From NCBI RefSeq assembly GCF_000219625.1, contig NC_018218.1, forward strand, positions 2,232,001-2,296,000: a stretch of 64,000 nt of DNA. The letters run 5' to 3'. The notes under the pieces were generated by a model. That model was given only the letters and a program-made list of their open reading frames with translations. It ran no database searches and was not told where the DNA came from. The translations under genes were made by a program, and so were the position numbers. Below, in pieces: positions 41,566 to 53,418 of this stretch. The DNA comes from Zymoseptoria tritici IPO323. Its lineage: Eukaryota; Ascomycota; Dothideomycetes; Mycosphaerellales; Mycosphaerellaceae. The number at the start of each line of letters is the position of its first letter. Positions within the stretch are counted from its first letter, which is position 1.

Positions 41566-43378
41566 GAGAACTTAGCTCCAGCCCACGAGTGGGCGCAGAA
41601 TGCTAGCGAAGGTGCATGTGCGAATGTATGTGGAGAAAGCACGCGTGAGGTGTGCCTCTTGGGTGAGGAGCGACCGGTCGCAGTCGAAGACGTGAGGTCG
41701 TGTGCTCGTGAGCAGAGTATGGGTAGTAGGTGGTGAAGTGGAGGACGTTGTAGGTCGTAGCAAGCAAGTCGACGGTGAAGGGTCACACGGACGTGCGAGG
41801 CCACCGGTAGTGAGGCGGACCACGACGGTGACGAGGCTAGTCGACAATGCGTTGCCTTGCGGGTGGAGGCTCGCAGGTGGAGGTCGAGAGTCTTGAGGTT
41901 CGAGGACGTGAGGTGAGCGGGGAGCGTTCCGTCTGGGGGGTGAGACAAAGCGGTGGAGACGGTGACGGTGAGGATCTGATCTCGTCCTGTCGGCGTCGAC
42001 TTGTATTGTGCTGTACAAAGCGTGCGATGAGGCAAAGGAGCGTCGGGGAGTGCAAGGCGGGTAGTGGTGAGTGAGGGTGGCAGTCCGCAGGTGTCTCGGC
42101 ACAGGGCTGAGTGGTCGCGGACGATCCTTGTCGATCGCACAAGAAAGCCGGGACCGGTGGATACCTTTACTTGCTCGCGGCGATCAGGAGATTGTGCTGA
42201 AGTGGACACACAATGTGCGAAATTGTAGTGCGTTCTTGCCGTTCTCAGGAATTCTCGAGTCGATGTGGTAGAATTGGAGAGGAAGAGAAGTAAAGAGGTT
42301 GCTGAAGATGCGGATGCTCGGTGAGGCGCTGGCGGATGGTGGTACAGACGGGAGACGTGCAGGGAGGGATAGGTGTAAAATGGTGCGCTCAAACCTTAAA
42401 AAGGCCTCTCCCGTGGGACATGGATGATTCAGTCCGGCGAGACTGTTTTTCTGCCATGTCAAACGCAGCATAAACCTCAAAAGAGCATTTGGTGTTGAAT
42501 CCTAGCAGGTCGAATCGAGGACTAGAATCCATATATCTGTTTCAACGTCGTACGTTCAACAAGCAGGACACCTCACGTCCAGATCTACATCGCCCTAGTC
42601 GTCCCTTCACTTCCTAGCTTCACGCGAACGGACTAGTCCGCCATGAAACCCAACCGGGGATTTGAAACGTGCTCCACTTCCAGCAGCTCTCTCTATGAGT
42701 ACTAAACATCAATTATACGCATTCCAGTCTACTAGAATCGTCCGGTGGCAGCGGCAATGTCCAGCAAAGAATGAGTTCCGTGATGTGTAGAGACATTGTC
42801 CGCTGTCTGCATCAATCGGTCCTTGTAGCTCTATCGTTTGCACGAGGTCAAGAGAGCTAGGGTCATGTAGACCGCATACTTCCCCGCCGGCAGTACCACA
42901 CCAGTCCAAACGATCCACTTACGAGTCACCACGCCAGTGCGACGACTTCTTTTGAGCTATGAGCGTTGCGGAATTCCGATCGTCAAGGTCTGCGAGGGAT
43001 GAAATTGGTGTTGGTCCTCGGTCGCGACGGTTCAATGCAGCGCTCGCAATTGGTCGCGTGTGAAGAGAGCGTGCAAGCACGCCAAAGTCCAGCAGCAGCA
43101 AAGCGTACGTCGACCACGTGCAGCAAAAGAGGAGTCTGGTAGCTCCATGTTCGGTTGTTCAACGACCACACAGACAACGATGGCAAAATCGCTGCTGATG
43201 AACCCAGGAAGTTGGTGGCAGAATAGAAGTAGATTGTAGGCGAGAAAAGCCGACTATCAATAAATTGGTGGTGCAATAGCACGTAGCATTCGATCTATTA
43301 ACCTTCATAGCGTTTTTGTGTTCGGACCGCAAATATTCACAAATGGCAGGGCGTCGGTTGTTGATGCATTCGTTACGT
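41566..43378. other. med15 upstream region and intergenic
   Basis: About 1.8 kb. The minus-strand side of 41,566-42,400 is C/A/T-rich with few stops and probably forms the long 5' leader of med15. From 42,400 to 43,378 no gene is seen; it ends in the 3' flank of the glucanase gene. Confidence 0.5.
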
Positions 43379-45439
43379 TTAAGCGCGGACAACGAGGCCG
43401 ATGACTGTAAAGAGGAATGTCAGCAATAGATTCATCATACTGGACGTAGGGACCGCAAACTTACTGGCAGCGATGGCAGCAATAGCGGAAAGACCGTTGG
43501 AGCTGGCTGCACCAGTGGAGTACTGAGCCGGCATCGAGCCAGTGCTGGATGGAGATGCAGCGCTTGGAGAGCCGGGCATGTACGATGGGCTGGTCGAGTT
43601 GCTGGAGCCGGACGAGCCAGAGCCAGAGCCAGACGAGCCAGAGCCAGACGAGCCAGAGCCAGACGAGCCAGAAGAAGGAGATGCGCTAGCGAGAGGAGCA
43701 ACACCAGGACTTCCTGATTCGCCGGATGAGCTGCCAGAGGCGGTGGTGGATGCTTCGGTGGCAGTGGCAGTGGCAGTGCCGGAGGCCATCGCGGAGGAGG
43801 CCATCGCGGAGGTGGCGCTGGAGGAAGCAGAGGAGGAAGTCGAGTTCTTGGCCGAGCAGCTCAGGTCGTAGAGAGGATCAGAGTTGACGTCCTGTCCTAT
43901 AATTCCGAAGCTTGGCGAAGGTACAGAGGGCTCTGCGTCCCTCAGTGTGTACCAGAAGGTAGGTGTGCTAAAATCGGAATCTTAGCAAAATCTCGAAAAT
44001 AAGGGATGCGGAGGCCCAGCTCGCGATGGCCGTCTCTCCTGGACTCTACGAACTCGCTTTCAATCAACATGCATGCAACCTCCTGCCAGTATCGCTCCGC
44101 GTTGTCAACACTCGCTTCCGCCTACGAGTCGCAGCGTCAGTATTTCAGTCGGCACAAGGAGCTCTCCGCTGTTCTGCTTACCTGACCAGACGTGGGTCCG
44201 GACACTGGCCAACCGGATTCGGTCATCCACACGGGCTTGCCCATCGAAGCTCCCTTGGTGGCTCCAAAAGACTGATCGAACTGCGACTTGGCGTTGTCAA
44301 TGGAGTTGGACAGGTCGGTCTCGAAGTACTACGGTCATTCGTCAGCATATTGCTCGAAGGCGGAACTCGCTCGAAGGCGGAACTCCGTTGAGCGTCATAA
44401 ACGTACTGGGTATCCGTCGTAGCCGAGCCAGTCGATGGCCTCAATGACCTCGTTGTTGGAGCTGTTGGTCCACGCAGTCCAGGTATCGACGTGACCAATG
44501 CTGAAGCCCCAGTTCTTCGCCTTGATCTGTTTGATGTACGACAACAATACATCTGGGCCAGCACCAATTCCTGCGAGGGTTGAAGCATCAGCGATGGCTC
44601 AGACAATAGGAAGTCTCCAGGGCTCGAAAATGTCAAAGATTGCCCAAAAATTTGCTTACCGGCCTTGTTCTTGATACCGGTCGCGGTCACACGGTACAGA
44701 TCCTCGCTTCCACAAGACAGACCGACCACGAGATCAGTGAATTTGCTGCCGTACTGTTGGATGGCCTTGTCAATAGCAGCCAGTTCCTAAAACAGAAGGA
44801 CAAAAGGGTCAGCAACGGTTCGGACACAGACGACATAGACGGACTGAGAGCTGCTGAAATAGCCTAGCCCGAGAGACAATCTCGAACGGCTGCAGACTCC
44901 CTGCTCCTCGGGTTCCTTACGTTCGTGACGGCCTCCTGGCCAGCGGACGCCCAGATACCAAGCAGGAGCTTCGTATTAGTTGCGATTGCGGCCGGAATAG
45001 CGGCGATGGGATCGTTCTGGGATCCAGTCTGGATGCTGGTGTACAGACGCTGTTTAAAGGCAGGTCGAGTCAGCACGGTTCCAGGCAAAGCGAGCTGAGC
45101 GTCGGGCCCTTGAAGAACAGCTTCCACGTACGGCGGCGTTCCACCCAGACTGCGAAGAGGTTAGCAAGATGTCCAACAGGATGACCGTATGTAGAAGCTG
45201 GTGAGCTGTCTACACTTCGTTTTGCATACAGTTCCGGGAAGGTTCTGCGCCCTCTTGAAGTCGGTCTCGAAGTCTGCGGAATTCGTTCAGCCACATCCCA
45301 TAACTCTCTGTTGACCGCATCGCTGACCTTGCTGAGTCTTCGCAGCACCAGTCGTCAAGCCAGCACCGTAGTTGAAACCCTGGAGCGCGGCGTTGGCGGA
45401 AGCAGCACCCGCAACGACGATAGCGGAGGAGAAACGCAT
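43379..45439 (-). CDS. eglC: GPI-anchored GH17 endo-1,3-beta-glucanase (EglC type)
   Basis: Ten minus-strand exons: 45439-45328, 45273-45230, 45149-45132, 45049-44921, 44786-44660, 44570-44407, 44328-44182, 44121-44054, 43967-43465, 43404-43379, giving 445 residues. The signal peptide is residues 1-18. GH17 blocks are [37 protein letters not shown] with one conserved Glu, [13 protein letters not shown], and [11 protein letters not shown] with the second. The Ser/Gly-rich linker (SSGSG repeats) leads to a short hydrophobic end, a GPI signal. The final 60 nt intron lies inside that signal and is in frame, so it can be missed. The enzyme remodels beta-1,3-glucan in the cell wall. Its anchor would be attached by the transamidase encoded by gpi8 and gpi16 in this window. 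Exon 3 is 18 nt. Confidence 0.93.
43600..43680 (-). repeat. SGSGSS-coding tandem repeat in eglC linker
   Basis: Tandem GAGCCAGAGCCAGAC-type units (plus strand) encode repeated Ser-Gly-Ser in the wall-spanning linker. They could vary in number between isolates by slippage. Confidence 0.75.
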
Positions 45440-46391
45440 GATGTACGTAGATCTTGTTTCTGGGAACGAATGTGGAAATGGAATAAGTAAAAATCACAAG
45501 TCAACAACGAAAGGATGTAGTAAAAGATGACAATAGTAAGCAGAGAGAAGAAGAACGATGAGGAGCGAGAAGGAAACAAGGAAGATCATAGGGCGATCAA
45601 AATACGACGGAGCCGCTTGGGACCGAGACTACTGCAGGACAAGCTCAGCGGTCTGTCAGGTACGCGGTGCCACGCGTCGGGGCCCCCGAATACGGGCCAC
45701 TCTGCGAGCAAAGACACTTCGAGCCAGTGAGCTTGACTGTCGCTTAAAAGTTAACAAGCCTGCTAAGGAGAACTTTGCGGAGAGTTTGTTATGTAATGCT
45801 GTTGCGGATGGAATCGACAGTCAGTCGACTGCTCTAGATCGATTCTGGTGAGTCGTTCTGAAGCAAAGAGAGCTGTCCGTCGTTGATGTTGTTGTGATGA
45901 TTCAACGGAATGGACGCCATCATTGGGCAGCCACTCCAGGACTTCCAGGGCTGACCATGGAGATGTCAAGGGTGGCGACCGTTTGGATGTTTCTAAATCG
46001 AGATCCACAAACGGGATCGACTGCCGATAGGTCCATTACTCGACTCCCTGCTTGTTCGAACAAAGACCTCGATTTGTGGGTTGTTGTCTACACGAGCAGG
46101 AAAGCCTCCCCATCAATCGTTGTCGACTTTGGTATGCCTCTTGCTTATCACTTCGTTTTCTCGAGCGCGTTATAAGACGCTGCGTTCAGCTCCGCTGTTC
46201 CAGAGTGGTATTTTCCGCAATTCCGGGCAGGGATCTCACTGGCTGATTCAAACGACATTGGATGCAATTACCGCCAAACAAAGCATCCATAACAGAAGCT
46301 TGGCTTAATCATTCGCGCTCTGATGAGCTCACCGCGCGAGTACGGACAGAAGACGCATGTCGAAGCAGCCTTGGCTGGTGAAACTCTGTGC
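45440..46391. other. Intergenic, eglC promoter to PEP-hydrolase-like 3' end
   Basis: About 0.95 kb holding the eglC promoter and leader next to 45,439. No open frame with support. Confidence 0.5.
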
Positions 46392-47562
46392 TCAGTCCAG
46401 AATTTTTTTGAACTCCTTGGTGATGTTCGTGATGGCATCTTCCACTGGGATCCTCTCCATTGACGATGCTCCAAAGAAGCCATGGATTCCTTTGACTCTT
46501 TCCAGAATATACTTGGCGTCCTTCGGCGCTGCAATGGGACCACCATGGCACAGGACGATGACTTCCGGATTGACCTTGATGGCTGCGTCTCTGATCTTCT
46601 GGATCTCGATAACGCATTCGTCAAGAGTCTTGCCTGACTTCGCACCGATGGATCCTGGATGCCGAAGATCGGATAGTCAGCCTTGATTCAGATAACAAGC
46701 TCTCGATGCGACCCAGACAACGACAACTCGAGACACGATCTTACCAGACGTCGTCAACCCCATGTGCGCAACCACGACATCGGCTCCATTCTCCGCCATG
46801 CTTGTGGACTCTTCCGCGTCGAAAACATACGGCGTTGTCAACATGCCCAGCTCGTGAGCCGAACGAATCATGTCGACCTCTAATTGAAACCCCATGTTCG
46901 TCTCTTCGAGACTGGCCCTGAACTGACCGTCGATCAAGCCCACCGTAGGAAAGTTCTGAACTCCCTAGAAGATAGATGCATAGACATGTCAGCAAGCCAT
47001 ATCAGCAAGTTCAAGGACACCTCGATGTCCAGGCAAGTATCGCGTTGAAGACAGGTTCAGAGTGCCCTCCGCCCCTACGTCCGGACAGACTTACAGCGAA
47101 TCCCATATCACGGAGCTGCGCGAGGAAGCGAGGCATGTCTTTGTACGGGTCCGTACCGCAGACGCCGGCGATCACTGGCGTGTTTTTGACCACCGGAAGG
47201 ACGTCCTTTGCCATTTCGACCACGGTGTCATTGGCAGATCCATAAGGCATGAGACCAGCGAGAGAGCCATGGCCGTTCATTCTGAACCGGCCGGAATTGT
47301 AGATGATCACCAAATCACCGCCACCAGCCTCTATAGATGACATTAGTGGGCGTGCTTCTGGCTACACCTTGTTGGCTTGCGGATAGTTGTACCGACATGC
47401 TTCGCGGAAAGTCCGATGCCTGGTTGCGTTGTGAGTATTGCAGGTTTGTAGCGGAAGTCTCGGGCTTGATATACCAGCGCCAGCACCAACAAGAGGCTTT
47501 CCGGCTTTTATTTGCTGCCGGAAACCCGAAAGAATTTGCTCTCGATCGGTAGGTGGGCTCAT
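46392..47562 (-). CDS. P-enolpyruvate-hydrolase-like TIM-barrel protein (Tm-1 C-half)
   Basis: Five minus-strand exons, 47562-47475, 47419-47393 (27 nt), 47330-47095, 46964-46745 and 46654-46392, give 277 residues. Recognisable blocks are [77 protein letters not shown] and VLCHGGPIA. These match the PEP_hydrolase/IGPS-like domain (Pfam PEP_hydrolase, TIM-barrel signal). In plants, this domain is fused behind a UPF0261 domain in tomato Tm-1 and its relatives. Here the UPF0261 partner is the neighbouring divergent gene (47,893), 330 bp away. The activity is unknown despite the family name. Confidence 0.9.
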
Positions 47563-47892
47563 CTTGGAACCGCTTTTGTGGTTTCGAGTCTGTGGTCTTC
47601 AATGAAGCTCAAGAGCCGCGCCCAAGAATCTTCCTCCTTATGCGATTTCGTAGTATTGGGTCTCGTTTCAGCAGCTGTAATCCAAAGCTCTGATGCACCG
47701 ATAGCCTTCCAATTTGTCGAAGGTCATTGATGTCGGTGGAGAGAGCTTGATGTGACGCAATGCTTGAGCTCCAATGCCTTCCACCACCAAGCTGTAACGT
47801 CGACTTCACCTCTTCTCCGCACTTCATCACAACAACACCGCTTGCCGCTCAAGAAGGCATTGGAGTTGCCAATAGAGTTTTCTAGGTTCAAA
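47563..47892. promoter_or_regulatory. Bidirectional promoter of the Tm-1-like pair
   Basis: A 330 bp spacer between the start codons of the TIM-barrel gene (minus) and the UPF0261 gene (plus). Sharing one promoter would give matched expression of two domains that are fused in other organisms. Confidence 0.6.
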
Positions 47893-49296
47893 ATGCACAT
47901 CGTACTGCTCGGAACATGTGATGTAAGTTTGGAACGGTCGATAATCATTCAGTAGCTCACCCACTACGAAGACGAAACTCGATGAACTGCTGTACCTTCG
48001 TTCGCAAATACTCGGGAACGGCGACGACTACACGCGAGTGACTTTCGTCGATGTCGGTCGATCATTTGTCGAGCACGAAGCCATCACCGTCACTCAGAAA
48101 GCTCTGATCGAAGACTATGCACCAGCCGGCGCTCAAGACATCAGCTCATTACCTCGAGGAGACGTCATCAAATATATGATTTCCTGTGCCTCGTCCTGGC
48201 TGCTCGAAACGTATCAAGCTGGTCTCAATGATCCTTCTGAAGCTCTTCATGCGATCATAAGCATCGGTGGAACAGGAGGCACTTCGCTTGCCTCTGGCGT
48301 GATGCGCGATGTTCTGCCTATCGGCTTTCCCAAACTCATCGTTTCTACGGCAGCGTCAGGAGACATAGGACCTATTGTCGGCGAGAGCGATATCACTCTA
48401 ATGTACTCCGTCGTGGAGTAAGTATAGCGAAGGTTGAAACTGGCCTGGCCCATCTTACTGGCTTGCTAATCCTTCCGCCTCTTTCATCTAGCATTGCTGG
48501 GACCAACTCTCTTCTTCGACGCATACTGTCCAACGCAGCAGGGTCAGTTGTGGGTATGGCGAAAGCTTACGAGCGTTCTCTCTCGCAGCAGTCAGATTCC
48601 AGCTCCCCAGCGTCCCGGAAGCGGATTGGTATTACAATGTTTGGTGTGACGACACCTGGTGTAGACGCCATTAGGAAACACCTCGAACAGTACAATGTCG
48701 AGACTTTTGTGTTCCACTGTACTGGGCACGGAGGCAAGGCTATGGAACGTCTAATCCAGCAAGGCGAATTAGATGCCGTGATCGACCTGACAACGACGGA
48801 GATCGCTGACCACCTCTGTGGAGGTGTGATGAGTGCCGGCGAGAGTCGTCTCGAGGCCGCCCTCAAAGCTGGCATACCGTACATGATCTCTCTGGGAGCC
48901 ACTGATATGGTCAACTTCGGCCCTAGACCAACGGTCCCTGAGAAACTCAATGCTCGGAAGCTATTCGAGCATAACCCTACCGTCACGTTGATGCGAACGT
49001 CCCCGGACGAGTGTCGCGAGATTGGAGTGTTCATCGTGGAGAAAATTATGACACATGCGGCAGATAGGAAGAAAGTCCAGATGGTGTTGCCGAAGGGCGG
49101 CGTGAGCATGATCGCAACACCTGGCGGTCCCTTCTACGACGCGGAAGCGGATGGGGCGATTTTCGCGGCGGTGCGAGACGGGCTGAGCGGCTCTGGTGTG
49201 GTCTTGCGGGAGGACGATCGGGACGTGAACCACAAAGACTTCGCGATTGATGTTGCAGAGCAGATGGTGGCATTGCTCGGACTGCAGCGTGATTAG
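47893..49296 (+). CDS. UPF0261/Tm-1-like ATP-binding-domain protein
   Basis: Three exons, 47893-47922, 47972-48417 and 48492-49296, give 426 residues. The start MHIVLLGTCDTKLDEL is the usual N-terminus of UPF0261 proteins and needs the 10-codon first exon. Other blocks are FVDVGRSF, IISIGGTGGTSLASGVMR, FPKLIVSTAASGDI, VDIAGTNSLLRRILSNAAG, FHCTGHGGKAMERL, DLTTTEIADHLCGGVMSAG and LPKGGVSMI. The domain binds ATP in tomato Tm-1, where it mediates inhibition of tobamovirus replication; the fungal role is unknown and need not concern viruses. It is divergent from the TIM-barrel gene, its fusion partner in plants. Confidence 0.92.
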
Positions 49297-49518
49297 TTGG
49301 CTTCTGGGACATCCTGACGCTGACTTGGACTCCACGATGTTTCCTCATACCTTAGCAAGGTGGCGGACGCCATGGAATTGAGAAAACTCGAAGGAGAACG
49401 TCAGTCAATCATGACAAACTTAGGGGTATCTCATGCAGCTGTACAATTATGATACAATGTGGCCCTGAGCGCCGGCACACCCAGACATGGCTCGTGTGAC
49501 TTTCATCGTAAACCACAA

Positions 49519-52500
49519 TCAGCTTTTCCGTCCCAAAACTTTCTCGGAACTCTCGAACGCACGATCGAGCTTAGCCAAGGCCTCCGCCTTCTGCTTATCA
49601 GTCACCAGCTTGTCGCCCAGGGGCAGACTGCTCAAAGCACTGCTCATCAGCTCCGCCGCACGCTCCGCCGTCAATTTCGTCGAGCTCAATCTCGGCTTCT
49701 GCACTCCTGCGTTCGCAGCACCACCGTTGCTGCCGGAAGATGGTCCACCCACGGATGGGTGAGCCGGATGGTGCTGTGCGCCGTCCTTTCGACGAAGCCC
49801 GACCTGGCCTTTGTTGTCCATGAAAGTCTCGTACCCTTGCGTGTCGAGAACTTCCCTTGGGACATCCTCAGCAGCGCCCAGCGTCACATTGCCGCCCTGC
49901 AGAGGTCTCTGACTTTGCAGTGCAGCCATACGGCGAATCACACGTGCATTCTCGTCGCATCCTTCCACAGCGAAGCGGAGGCACATGATGGCGTGTTCGC
50001 GGATATACGGGTTATGCTCGTCATTTCGACAGCAGCCGACAAGCGCTTCGAGACCACCATAGCGCCGTACTTGGTCCTGTACCATGCGATTCTTCCAGAT
50101 CAAGGAGGAGAGGACGAGGACTGTGAGCTTCTTGAGATTCCGCCACTCGAAGTCCGAAGGCTCGTCTTGGTCATGTTGGATATCGTGGCTCAGAGGAAGG
50201 ACAGGATCATCAGGGTAGTTGAGTGGAGCTTCATTCTCGAAAGCCTGTTGTTGCTGGGCAGAAGGGGGGTGTTGCGGAAGTGGTGGGAGATTCGCATCCG
50301 GATGAGCGGCATTGACGTTGAGTGGTCTCTCAACCGTGAGTGGAGCCGTAGCAGGCTGCTGCAATTGCTGAGGGGCTTGCGAAGGAATGGCTGCGTCCAC
50401 CGACATTGCTCGTTGCGGAGGATGATTCGGCGTACGTCGCGACATTGGAGGCACCGCAGCTCCGAGCTTGGGTATACCGCCTTCCAGCTCCCGCAGAAGA
50501 GTGACCAGTTCGCTTGCCATTTCCCACTCTCCCAAAATGCCCTTCCACACGCCCTCTTCCGTCAATACTGCGAAAAACTCCAAGTACTGATACACGCCCT
50601 CGTACATGCGTTCCATGTCCCAGAGGTTGAGCGGGAAGTCCTCCGGACTTGCCCTGTCGGCATGGATCTGACCTTGAAGGAATATAAGGGCACAAGTCTG
50701 CGGAATGATGTGCTGCCGGAACTCGGTAAAGATGAAGTTGAGGATGTGCAAGTCAACGCGAGTCGGTACGCTGGAAAGCAGCATTGGAGGGCCCATGCCT
50801 TCGACCTTGACAAATTCGGTCCTAACGGGAATGCCGGTCTTGGTTTGAGAGCTCACAGCTACTGCAGCTTTTGCGGCCTCGCCTCTCGCCCGGAAGATGC
50901 AAGTCAAGAGCTTCATGATGACCGCTTGTGCCGGGCTGATGATATCTTTCGACCTCGATCTATCGCGGAATGCATGGTAGGCGTACGGCATCAGGCCGTT
51001 TTTGAGAATGGCCTCCATGATCTTGACCATGAATTTGAAGTACAGCTCTTCCTCTCGCAGATCCCACGCCGCAACGAATATGAGCAGTTCTCTGAGCAGA
51101 TTCCGCCCGTTGCTTTGCGATAGTAGTAGATGCGTGCGCACCGTGTGCATGTTGATGAGCGCGTTCCTCTCCTCCACAGAAAGGTGACTGGGGATGTTCG
51201 GTGGCGGTACTATGCCGCTCATGATGAGCATAGGCAGGACTTCAATCTCTGAAGGACCAAGAATGAGAGGAACGTCGGTCAGAAGTCCTCGCCCGTCTTC
51301 AGTCGAGCCGGGATAGTCTTCCTCCTCCTCCTCTTCTTCCTCTTCCGCATCTTCTTCTCCTTCCTCTTCGTCCTCTTCACCTTCTTCCTCTTCTTCCTCG
51401 CCTTCCTCGTCCTCCTCCTCCTCTTCACCTTCTTCATCGCTCACGCCACTCTCGCCATCCTCCGTGACACTGTGCTCGAGGACCTCCTCGGCATGATGCA
51501 CAGATGCTGTCTTGTAACGTGGACCACTGACTGATCTCCTCAATGGACTCCTGCTCATACTCCGTGTTCTTTCAAGCGCGTAGCCATGCTCGTCGACGTC
51601 AACAGGCCTCGTGGTGATGCCATCTGCACGTCGGCTTGGTGGAAGATCTGGATTAGGTGGTGGCGGAGGCTCGTAGCCCTCCAATCGCTTCATGAGCTCC
51701 GCTTTGCCAGACTCGAGTATTTTAGATCCGGCCTCGGCAGTGAACAGCATTCTCATATCATCCGCAACGACATACTTGGACTGCAGGGAATCGCTGTCAA
51801 AAGTGAGGTGGCCGTCGCGGCCGTAGGAAGGAAAGTCGCCATCCCTGCCTTCCGACTTGTACTTCTCGGCGAGCTGTTCCTCCAGCATGGCAATCTTCCT
51901 CTCCACTTGCTTTGTCTGCTGAGCAACTGGCACATCGGACCGTAAAGCTGGCTGCTGCTCAGTAGCTGCAAGCATCTTCGCCTCGTAAACCGCCAGATCT
52001 TGACGCCACTTTGCAACGGCATCGTCGAACAGAGATTGCCAGTAGTCCTTGTCCTCTTGATCGCACTCCGCCCAGCGCCGCGGCATTTCCAAGTGGATCT
52101 CCAGGGGTGTCGGATCGCGTTTGTGGACTGTGTTGTAGTCTTGTTTGCAGAACTCGGAGATGCGTTTGAAAAATAATGCGTACCCATTTCCGATGAGTCT
52201 TTCGGCACCGTCGACTGCCTCCGGTGGGAGTGGATACTCGGAGAACGGTTTATCGTCGTATAGCGGCTGCGCAGGTTGAGTGGTGTCCAGAGTCTCCTCT
52301 CCATTGGTACCAAATGCAAGCAGCAAGTCACGCCTAGTGACCGGCGACATTGGTTTCGACGATGGGTTCGAGGGCACATCAGTCAAGCTTGCGGCAGAAG
52401 TTTCGGGGACATCTTCCGGGGCCAGCACCGCCTCATTCACACCATCGAAGAGCGACATCCATAGCATGAGCTTTCGCCTTTCGTTTTGCGCCACCAGATT

Positions 52501-53085
52501 GTTGAGAAACTGCAGACTCGTGATGAGAAGCTTCTTGTATGCATTGACGATCCATTGCCACTTCTCTTCATCACCCGCACTTCCATCATACCCTCGAGCC
52601 GTCACTCGTACGCAGCAGTTGATGAGACGAAAGACTTCGGCGTCCAGAAAGTGATGCGCAGCCAGATCCTGCACCACTGGTCCCACGGTCAACACGTTGC
52701 GGCTGATGGAGATGAGGTCGTTGAGTCGCTCGAGGTCTTTCCATAGTCCAGGGTAGTGCGATGCGATCAATGCTCCGCTTGTGCTCTCATAGTCGACCTG
52801 GCTCGGGTCCCAGATGCTGAAGCAGCGGCGCTCGAGACTCGGGATGGCGGCTTTCAGCAGCGTGCACAACTCCTCCCAGTATCGCTCATCTTTGCCAATC
52901 GCCTCGCGAACATCGATTCTCTGAGCGGTGCTCTTCAGAGTCTCTTTGCAGACGTTTTTGTCCAATAGTTCCAGCGTGCTCTCTTTCATATATGTCGACG
53001 ATTTGAAGTGTACGGTATATGGCGGGAGTGCCAGACGGATGAATACTGCATGAGCAGCTTTGGCCGTGTCGCCGTCGCGGACCAT
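49519..53085 (-). CDS. Ataxin-10 homologue (Ctr86 type)
   Basis: Minus strand, one exon, 1188 residues from the ATG at 53,085; a second in-frame ATG at 52,989 would give 1156. The frame is open further upstream but without ATG. The N-terminal half is helical. A polar region is followed by a very acidic Glu-rich run (plus-strand TCC/TTC runs at about 51,315-51,440). The conserved ataxin-10 domain is near the C-terminus: RNLKKLTVLVLSSLIWKNR, QDQVRRYGGLEALVGCC, NPYIREHAIMCLRFAVEG. This is the domain of yeast Ctr86. From family knowledge it is an essential armadillo-like protein of unclear function. The Pro/Gln-rich stretch about 250 residues from the end is probably disordered. A first exon further upstream cannot be ruled out. 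Confidence 0.85.
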   Translation of the reverse strand: MVRDGDTAKAAHAVFIRLALPPYTVHFKSSTYMKESTLELLDKNVCKETLKSTAQRIDVREAIGKDERYWEELCTLLKAAIPSLERRCFSIWDPSQVDYESTSGALIASHYPGLWKDLERLNDLISISRNVLTVGPVVQDLAAHHFLDAEVFRLINCCVRVTARGYDGSAGDEEKWQWIVNAYKKLLITSLQFLNNLVAQNERRKLMLWMSLFDGVNEAVLAPEDVPETSAASLTDVPSNPSSKPMSPVTRRDLLLAFGTNGEETLDTTQPAQPLYDDKPFSEYPLPPEAVDGAERLIGNGYALFFKRISEFCKQDYNTVHKRDPTPLEIHLEMPRRWAECDQEDKDYWQSLFDDAVAKWRQDLAVYEAKMLAATEQQPALRSDVPVAQQTKQVERKIAMLEEQLAEKYKSEGRDGDFPSYGRDGHLTFDSDSLQSKYVVADDMRMLFTAEAGSKILESGKAELMKRLEGYEPPPPPNPDLPPSRRADGITTRPVDVDEHGYALERTRSMSRSPLRRSVSGPRYKTASVHHAEEVLEHSVTEDGESGVSDEEGEEEEEDEEGEEEEEEGEEDEEEGEEDAEEEEEEEEEDYPGSTEDGRGLLTDVPLILGPSEIEVLPMLIMSGIVPPPNIPSHLSVEERNALINMHTVRTHLLLSQSNGRNLLRELLIFVAAWDLREEELYFKFMVKIMEAILKNGLMPYAYHAFRDRSRSKDIISPAQAVIMKLLTCIFRARGEAAKAAVAVSSQTKTGIPVRTEFVKVEGMGPPMLLSSVPTRVDLHILNFIFTEFRQHIIPQTCALIFLQGQIHADRASPEDFPLNLWDMERMYEGVYQYLEFFAVLTEEGVWKGILGEWEMASELVTLLRELEGGIPKLGAAVPPMSRRTPNHPPQRAMSVDAAIPSQAPQQLQQPATAPLTVERPLNVNAAHPDANLPPLPQHPPSAQQQQAFENEAPLNYPDDPVLPLSHDIQHDQDEPSDFEWRNLKKLTVLVLSSLIWKNRMVQDQVRRYGGLEALVGCCRNDEHNPYIREHAIMCLRFAVEGCDENARVIRRMAALQSQRPLQGGNVTLGAAEDVPREVLDTQGYETFMDNKGQVGLRRKDGAQHHPAHPSVGGPSSGSNGGAANAGVQKPRLSSTKLTAERAAELMSSALSSLPLGDKLVTDKQKAEALAKLDRAFESSEKVLGRKS

Positions 53086-53418
53086 TGTCGCTCCTTTCCT
53101 ACTCCCATCAACCACTTCTGCTGAGAATATTGTCCTGCTCTTAACCCTGCTGATGTGTCGTGACGGCGGTCCAGAGGTGAATTGCAAAGTCGGAAGTCGA
53201 TCACGTTGGTCTTTACGTCCGGTATCGCCGCTCTTGGCAAGCGCAGATGCCGACCAGACCGATACTCAATCACTTTTAGAAACAATGGCAGAGGCTGCGC
53301 GAAAGGGGCTTTTCGAGGGCAACGAAATGACTTGGAACTCAGCATGGCGCGGAAGCTCTTGAACGCATCCATTCGTCTCGCTGAACACTACGAACGTCTA
53401 TCTATATAGTAATTCTCT

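Noticed and set aside
41547..42392. 281-codon minus-strand frame overlapping the med15 start
   Set aside because: Composition (Ser, Thr, His, Pro, Arg) and lack of motifs fit a C/A-rich 5' leader with few stops, not a protein.
49459..51123. 554-codon plus-strand open frame
   Set aside because: It lies antisense to the ataxin-10 homologue, whose domain is recognisable; the plus-strand product has low-quality composition and no domain.
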